DNA of 64,000 nt, taken from the NCBI RefSeq assembly GCF_003641145.1, contig NZ_CP032744.1, forward strand, positions 2,418,001 through 2,482,000, written 5' to 3'. The translations under genes and the position numbers were made by a program. The notes beneath the pieces were generated by a model that was not told the DNA's origin, ran no database searches, and saw only the letters and a program-made list of their open reading frames with translations. Origin of the DNA: Lactiplantibacillus paraplantarum (lineage in GTDB: Bacteria; Bacillota; Bacilli; Lactobacillales; Lactobacillaceae). Of the stretch, positions 60,198 to 64,000 are shown in pieces; position 1 is the first letter of the stretch; each line of letters starts with the position of its first letter.

Positions 60198-61136
60198 TTA
60201 AGCTGCTTTCTGGACGGTAAGTTCCCGGTATTTTATCGGGGACTTGCCGTCCAGTTTTGTTTTGATGCGCCGATGATTGTAGAAGTCTATCCATTCGTTC
60301 ATAGCTTCGATAAGCGCTGTTTTGGTCTCAAAATGTTCATCCATAACCTCGACTTTCATAATGTGAAAAAACGACTCCATGGCGGCGTTGTCGAGACAAG
60401 TGGCTTTACGCGACATACTCTGAAATACATGGTGCTCTTTAAGCGTGTTTTGCCAGTGGCGATGCTGATACTGAAACCCTTGGTCAGTATGGACAGTCGT
60501 CCGATAATCTAACACCGGTATTTGATTTAGGGCTTCTTTCAAAGGCTTTAAAGCGAATTCAACGGTCGGGTGGTCACTGATATTGAAAGCCAGAACCTCT
60601 CCATTGAAGAGGTCGAGGACTGGTTCTAAATAAACCCGTTCATTTTGGCTTTGGTTCCCATATCGAAATTCACTGACGTCGGTGACTAACTTCTGGTAAG
60701 GCCGATCTGTTTTGAATCGTCGCTTAAGTCGATTTGGGGCGATGACGCCAACAGTTCCCTTGTAAGAATTATACTTTCGTTTCTGCCGATTAAAGGCGCC
60801 ACATAGCCAGTCTTGTTCCCGCATAATCCGTAAGACCCGCTTATGATTGATTTTAAAGCCATAAGCGTCATGTAAAGCACCGGTTATTCGTCGGTACCCG
60901 TATTTCCGAGTATATTTTGGATCTTGTTGACGAATCTCATCAATTGCCTGAATAATTTGTGAATCATCTAAGTTACGACCACGATGCTCCTTAGCATAAT
61001 AATACGTGCTGCGAGGAATACGAACAGCCTTAAGAACTAGTTTGATGGAAACTTGAAAATTCTGCCTTAACTCGTCTACTAGTTCGATGAGTTCGTGTGT
61101 TTTGACTTCTTTCGTGCTAAGGCATCGAGTTTTTTT
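60198..61136 (-). CDS. IS3-family transposase OrfB (made by -1 frameshift)
   Basis: The open frame runs in the -1 frame relative to orfA from about 61136 to the stop at 60198, with no strong start codon of its own near the junction; the first ATG-initiated part begins only at 60824. It includes an N-terminal HTH_21-like region (STYYYAKEHRGRNLDDSQII, KYGYRRITGAL) and the rve catalytic core with Asp in LVTDVSEF, Asp in TVHTDQGFQY and Glu in NAAMESFFHIMKVE. This is a complete DDE transposase catalytic part that works as an OrfAB fusion. Coordinates mark the frame, not a certain start. Confidence 0.85.
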   Translation of the reverse strand, partial: KKTRCLSTKEVKTHELIELVDELRQNFQVSIKLVLKAVRIPRSTYYYAKEHRGRNLDDSQIIQAIDEIRQQDPKYTRKYGYRRITGALHDAYGFKINHKRVLRIMREQDWLCGAFNRQKRKYNSYKGTVGVIAPNRLKRRFKTDRPYQKLVTDVSEFRYGNQSQNERVYLEPVLDLFNGEVLAFNISDHPTVEFALKPLKEALNQIPVLDYRTTVHTDQGFQYQHRHWQNTLKEHHVFQSMSRKATCLDNAAMESFFHIMKVEVMDEHFETKTALIEAMNEWIDFYNHRRIKTKLDGKSPIKYRELTVQKAA

Positions 61137-61606
61137 AAGAATTCATTTTCTATTTTTAACATTTGATTCTCTTGTTTTAGCTGCTTCAATTCTGCGGCTG
61201 GAGTCTGTGGTTTTTCAGGTTTGGGGTTGTTCTGCTTGTGTTTGGCCATGGTCTTAGGATTCCCTCGTTTGCACTCAAGTCCCGCTATTCCAGATTCCTG
61301 GAAGTGTTTTTCCCACTGCCAAATCGTACTTGGCGACGACAAGTCAAAGTGTAAGGCAGTCACTGGAAGCGAAGCTTGATTTCGTTTCCTCCAGTTTAAT
61401 ACATCGACTTTGAACTGACTAGAATATTCTTGGGACATTGACCGGTCTTTTAGACCTTCAATACCTCGCCGCTCAAATCGATGAACCCAACCCAGAATGA
61501 TTGCATGATTGCTAATGCGATACTTCTTAGCTAGAGACGGTGAACCTTTACCAGATAAGTATTCAGTAACGACCTTTATTCGAAGTTCTAAATTAAATTT
61601 TGACAT
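61079..61606 (-). CDS. IS3-family transposase OrfA
   Basis: About 175 residues. Two helix-turn-helix units (about 5-55, with YLSGKGSPSLAKKYRISNHAIILGWV; and 65-110) and a leucine-zipper-like C-terminal coiled coil (ELKQLKQENQMLKIENEFLKKL) are present. It binds the inverted repeats. The start ATG 61606 (MSKFNLELR) is chosen because the longer frame runs back into the terminal repeat. A run of seven A on the minus strand (61130-61136), read as A AAA AAA, lies just before the overlap and can drive -1 slippage into orfB. Confidence 0.9.
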   Translation of the reverse strand: MSKFNLELRIKVVTEYLSGKGSPSLAKKYRISNHAIILGWVHRFERRGIEGLKDRSMSQEYSSQFKVDVLNWRKRNQASLPVTALHFDLSSPSTIWQWEKHFQESGIAGLECKRGNPKTMAKHKQNNPKPEKPQTPAAELKQLKQENQMLKIENEFLKKLDALARKKSKHTNSSN

Positions 61607-61663
61607 AGTAAAACCCCCAAGGTTAGATTTGGTGTCCAACCTTAGGGGTTCACTTTAAACTTT

Positions 61664-62830
61664 TTATCCTTCAGCTTGTTTTTTGACTGCTTGACGCAGT
61701 AGTAACGGTGCAATCAGCGTCGTTAAAATAATTGCCGTGATGACTGCTGAATAACGATCAGCCGACAACAACTTTCCTTGATAACCAATCTGTGCAATAA
61801 TCAATGCCATCTCACCACGCGAGACCATCCCAGCACCAATCTCATAACCACTCAACCAAGTAAACCCTGCTAACCGTGCCCCGACTCCGGCCCCTACCAA
61901 CTTAGTCGCAATCGCTGCTACAGTAATCACTACAATAAACCAAAAGTCATTTAAAAAACCGTTAAATGACATATTCAAACCGATACTAACAAAAAAGACT
62001 GGAATAAATACGGCGTTACCAATTGGCTGAATATGCTCATCAATAACTTCGTGATAATCAGTCTGACCAACCGCGATACCGGCAAAGAAGGCGCCAATGA
62101 CGGCACTCAAACCAATGGCATCTGCTAAGTACGATAAACCAAAGCAAATCACTAACGACATCAACGTAATTGATGTTGGCACTAGCAATGCGTTCCCTAC
62201 CGCCATCAGGTGCGGTACGACCCACTTCACTACAAAGTACAGCGCTACAAAGAAGGCTAATTGAATTGCTAACGAAAGCCCCAAGTTCGTGGATGAATGA
62301 CTCCCGCCACCACTAACCTCACTGCCAAACAAGCTAATCATCAAACTCAGGATCAAGACGGCTAAGACGTCATCAACCACCGCCGCACCTAGAATTGTCG
62401 TTCCTTCTTTACCATCCAATGCGCCCAACTCTTTGAGCACTGCCACGGAGATTGAGACCGACGTGGCCGCAAACGTGACACCTAAAAACAAACTTTCAGT
62501 AGCGTTAAGGTGAAATAACTGGCTGCACCAGTCAATCACCGCGATGGGTAGGACCACCCCTAGTACAGCAACTAATAGACTGGGGCGCCAATACTTCTTC
62601 AGTAACTTCAAGTCACTTTCCAACCCAGCCATAAACATTAAAATAATGACGCCAAGTTCCGCAAAGTCTTTAATAAAACTCGTTGCCGAGACCCACCCTA
62701 ATACTGCAGGTCCTAGCAGAATCCCACTTAACAATTGGCCAATCACCGCAGGCAGGCCCATCCGCACACTCAGATGTCCAGCTACTGCTGTAACAATTAA
62801 AATCAACGCTAAACTACCAACATAATCCAT
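61664..62830 (-). CDS. Monovalent cation:proton antiporter, CPA2 family (NapA/KefB-like)
   Basis: About 388 residues with twelve to thirteen membrane helices. PAVIGQLLSGILLGPAVLGW opens the family pattern, followed by ELGVIILMFMAGLESDLKLLK and AVVDDVLAVLILSLMI with the paired aspartates (DD) needed for ion coupling, then SRGEMALIIAQIG. It exchanges Na+ or K+ for H+ across the membrane. The start ATG 62830 follows AGGAGG. Its stop lies only seven bases from the IS right end, so the insertion separated it from the hairpin at 60109. A structured leader precedes it. Confidence 0.9.
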   Translation of the reverse strand: MDYVGSLALILIVTAVAGHLSVRMGLPAVIGQLLSGILLGPAVLGWVSATSFIKDFAELGVIILMFMAGLESDLKLLKKYWRPSLLVAVLGVVLPIAVIDWCSQLFHLNATESLFLGVTFAATSVSISVAVLKELGALDGKEGTTILGAAVVDDVLAVLILSLMISLFGSEVSGGGSHSSTNLGLSLAIQLAFFVALYFVVKWVVPHLMAVGNALLVPTSITLMSLVICFGLSYLADAIGLSAVIGAFFAGIAVGQTDYHEVIDEHIQPIGNAVFIPVFFVSIGLNMSFNGFLNDFWFIVVITVAAIATKLVGAGVGARLAGFTWLSGYEIGAGMVSRGEMALIIAQIGYQGKLLSADRYSAVITAIILTTLIAPLLLRQAVKKQAEG

Positions 62831-62836
62831 TAAAAG

Positions 62837-62910
62837 CCTCCTAAAAAAGGGCACTTCAAGCTCCGACTACCCAACCCAAAAGTAGTCCGAATTCTTGAAG
62901 TGTCCTTCAA
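62837..62910 (-). promoter_or_regulatory. Attenuator-like leader of the antiporter gene
   Basis: On the minus strand CACTTCAAG (62894-62902) and CTTGAAGTG (62852-62860) form a stem, with GGACTAC/GTAGTC-type pairs inside, followed by TTTTTT (62843-62848). This is a terminator shape directly before AGGAGG. A shorter alternative hairpin TTGAAG-GACA-CTTCAA (62895-62910) uses the terminator's first arm and would prevent it. An extended -10 (TGCTATACT) lies at about 62933-62941. Confidence 0.65.
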
Positions 62911-63025
62911 CCGTAAAATCTATTGTGCAATCAGTATAGCATATTTTTCAGAGTCTGACCGTGACATCCGCTCGTGAAAGCGGTTATAATAAGCCATATA
63001 CTGTTAATGGAAAGGTCGCTTAGTC

Positions 63026-63703
63026 GTGTTGAACATCTCTGATTTTCGTCAACGTTTTATATTTTTAATCTTTTCCATCCTATTGAATTCCGCTGCCAAT
63101 GCACTCACTATCGCAACTAGTCTGGGGAGTGCCGTCTGGACGGGCTCTAGTGTCAACCTAGCTGATTGGACGCACATTTCATTGGGGACGACACTATTAC
63201 TATATGGGGTCGTCGTTACGATTCTCAATCAGTTGTTACTCGGTCATTTCGATCGCCGACGCTTCATCTCCAATTTACTTTATATCGTCCCGTTTAGTTA
63301 TCTCGTACAATTTATCGGTTACTTCTGGGATTGGTTACAAATTCCAGCGTTGCCCTTGATTCCACGGTTGATCCTAAACGTGCTCGGCTTATTAGGCGTG
63401 GCAGCCGCCGTTTCGATTTATCAACGTTGTAATTTAATTCAACATCCAAACGATGATTTATCATACATTTTACGGTTTCGGTTTCTACATGGCTCTGCCA
63501 TAATTGCCCAGTGGACGAGTTACTTACCACCACTAACAATCATCATAGTATCATTTTTTGCCACGGGACACTTGCGAGCTATTGGCTTTGGAACGGCCTT
63601 TGCTTTGATCGCACAAGGCGCCATCATGGGCTGGTCAGATAGTCATGTCTTCCCACACCTCAAGCATCACGTCGATGTCGCCCAAGCGCATCATCCGGCC
63701 TAA
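63026..63703 (+). CDS. YczE/YyaS/YitT-like membrane protein
   Basis: A 225-residue membrane protein with about five helices: FIFLIFSILLNSAANALTIATSLGSAVWTGSSVNLA, LGTTLLLYGVVVTILNQLLLGHFDRRRFISNLLYIVPFSYLVQFIGYFWDW and a C-terminal region AIGFGTAFALIAQGAIMGW. This organisation matches the YczE-type family (DUF161-related). Function is unknown. The start GTG 63026 follows GGAAAGG. It is divergent from the antiporter gene. Confidence 0.75.
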   Translation: MLNISDFRQRFIFLIFSILLNSAANALTIATSLGSAVWTGSSVNLADWTHISLGTTLLLYGVVVTILNQLLLGHFDRRRFISNLLYIVPFSYLVQFIGYFWDWLQIPALPLIPRLILNVLGLLGVAAAVSIYQRCNLIQHPNDDLSYILRFRFLHGSAIIAQWTSYLPPLTIIIVSFFATGHLRAIGFGTAFALIAQGAIMGWSDSHVFPHLKHHVDVAQAHHPA

Positions 63704-63771
63704 AGATGTGTTGACAAAGCTCATGCTTAACCCCAATAATGAGACTATTCTAATTTATTGGACTGAAGCAG

Positions 63772-64000
63772 ATGAATCTAACACAATTAACGAGTCAAAT
63801 TATCTTAATGTTTATCCTCATGCTAGTCGGCTTGCTTATTAATAAGCTTGGCTTCATGCACGCCCAGACTTCCACCGACTTAACGAATATTTTGCTGTAC
63901 ATCGTCTCTCCCTGCTTGATTGTCCAAGCCTTCGAAAAGACGTTTTCAGCCGACCGCTTGCAAATGCTGGCCCGAGTCATTGTCGGAATCGTGATCATTT
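63772..64000 (+). CDS. AEC family (auxin efflux carrier-like) transporter, 5' part
   Basis: The frame opens at ATG 63772 and runs off the window (about 76 residues). MNLTQLTSQIILMFILMLVGLLINKLGFM followed by TNILLYIVSPCLIVQAFEK is the standard N-terminus of bacterial AEC transporters, which export or import malate, amino acids or similar anions. It is 70 bases after the preceding gene. The ribosome binding site is weak, so the start is uncertain. Confidence 0.8.
   Translation, partial: MNLTQLTSQIILMFILMLVGLLINKLGFMHAQTSTDLTNILLYIVSPCLIVQAFEKTFSADRLQMLARVIVGIVII

Larger units (their letters stand above)
60167..61657 (-). mobile_element. IS3-family insertion sequence, IS150-like, complete
   Basis: The ends are imperfect inverted repeats, TAAAGTGAACCC on the left and GGGTTCACTTTA on the right. 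They are flanked by a 3-bp direct repeat AAC (60164-60166 and 61658-61660). The length is about 1490 bases. It carries two overlapping frames, orfA (HTH) and orfB (DDE), read from right to left, with an A7 slippery run near the junction. All expected parts are present, so it may still be active. Confidence 0.9.

Noticed and set aside
60198..60824. Reading the 208-codon frame as a complete, ATG-started transposase
   Set aside because: The same frame continues upstream without a stop to the orfA overlap and contains the N-terminal part of OrfB, so ATG 60824 is internal.

Overview
The window looks like chromosome of a lactobacillus of the Lactiplantibacillus plantarum group. The reasons are moderate GC, consensus sigma-A promoters, Firmicute T-box leaders, KxYKxGKxW-type signal peptides with LPQTG sortase anchors, CcpA (cre) sites, and lactic-acid-bacterial families such as YueI, DUF554, ECF S-components and 6-phospho-beta-glucosidases. 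The species is inferred from gene content; no database was searched.

Layout. 1-4 kb: an ABC-2 exporter under TetR-type operators, an FMN reductase, and a DHA2 efflux pump divergent from its MarR regulator. 4.6-5.9 kb: D-serine dehydratase. 6.4-11.2 kb: an aryl-beta-glucoside/cellobiose cluster of two GH1 6-phospho-beta-glucosidases, PTS EIIA and EIIB, and a divergent GntR regulator with paired operators; no EIIC is present. 11.3-19 kb: a glycosyltransferase, a phosphatase-type mutase, a Cof phosphatase, a T-box-controlled ketopantoate-reductase-like gene, a DMT exporter and two NAD(P)-dependent oxidoreductases. 19.4-28 kb: a MapZ-like membrane protein, a flavodoxin and two tandem LPXTG surface proteins. 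28.5-35.5 kb: a catalytically degenerate AroD homologue, an APC permease, a MarR regulator, and two aldo/keto reductases (one frameshifted) divergent from a LysR regulator. 35.7-41.2 kb: tRNA-Thr, 5S, 23S and 16S rRNA, all on the minus strand behind three tandem promoters. 41.3-43.5 kb: an ECF S-component and tyrS with a Tyr T-box. 43.6-47 kb: three exported or surface proteins, including a GH25 protein with a very basic tail. 47.3-56.1 kb: an orphan HPK10-type kinase, YueI, DUF554, a MerR regulator, a dicarboxylate symporter, YagU and an HrtBA-like ABC transporter. 56.3-64 kb: a TipAS-type MerR regulator, a nucleoside hydrolase coupled to an ECF S-component, a RibD-like reductase, a complete IS3-family element, an Na+/H+ antiporter with an attenuator-like leader, and two membrane proteins, the last cut by the window edge.

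Most genes are short, independently controlled accessory units separated by good intrinsic terminators. Many long intergenic stretches are not featureless: at least two families of degenerate interspersed repeats recur. The observations most worth following up are the AroD pseudoenzyme, the attenuator-like leader of the antiporter, the riboswitch-like leader on the nucleoside hydrolase/ECF operon, the Ile-type T-box on a PanE-like gene, and the repeat families.
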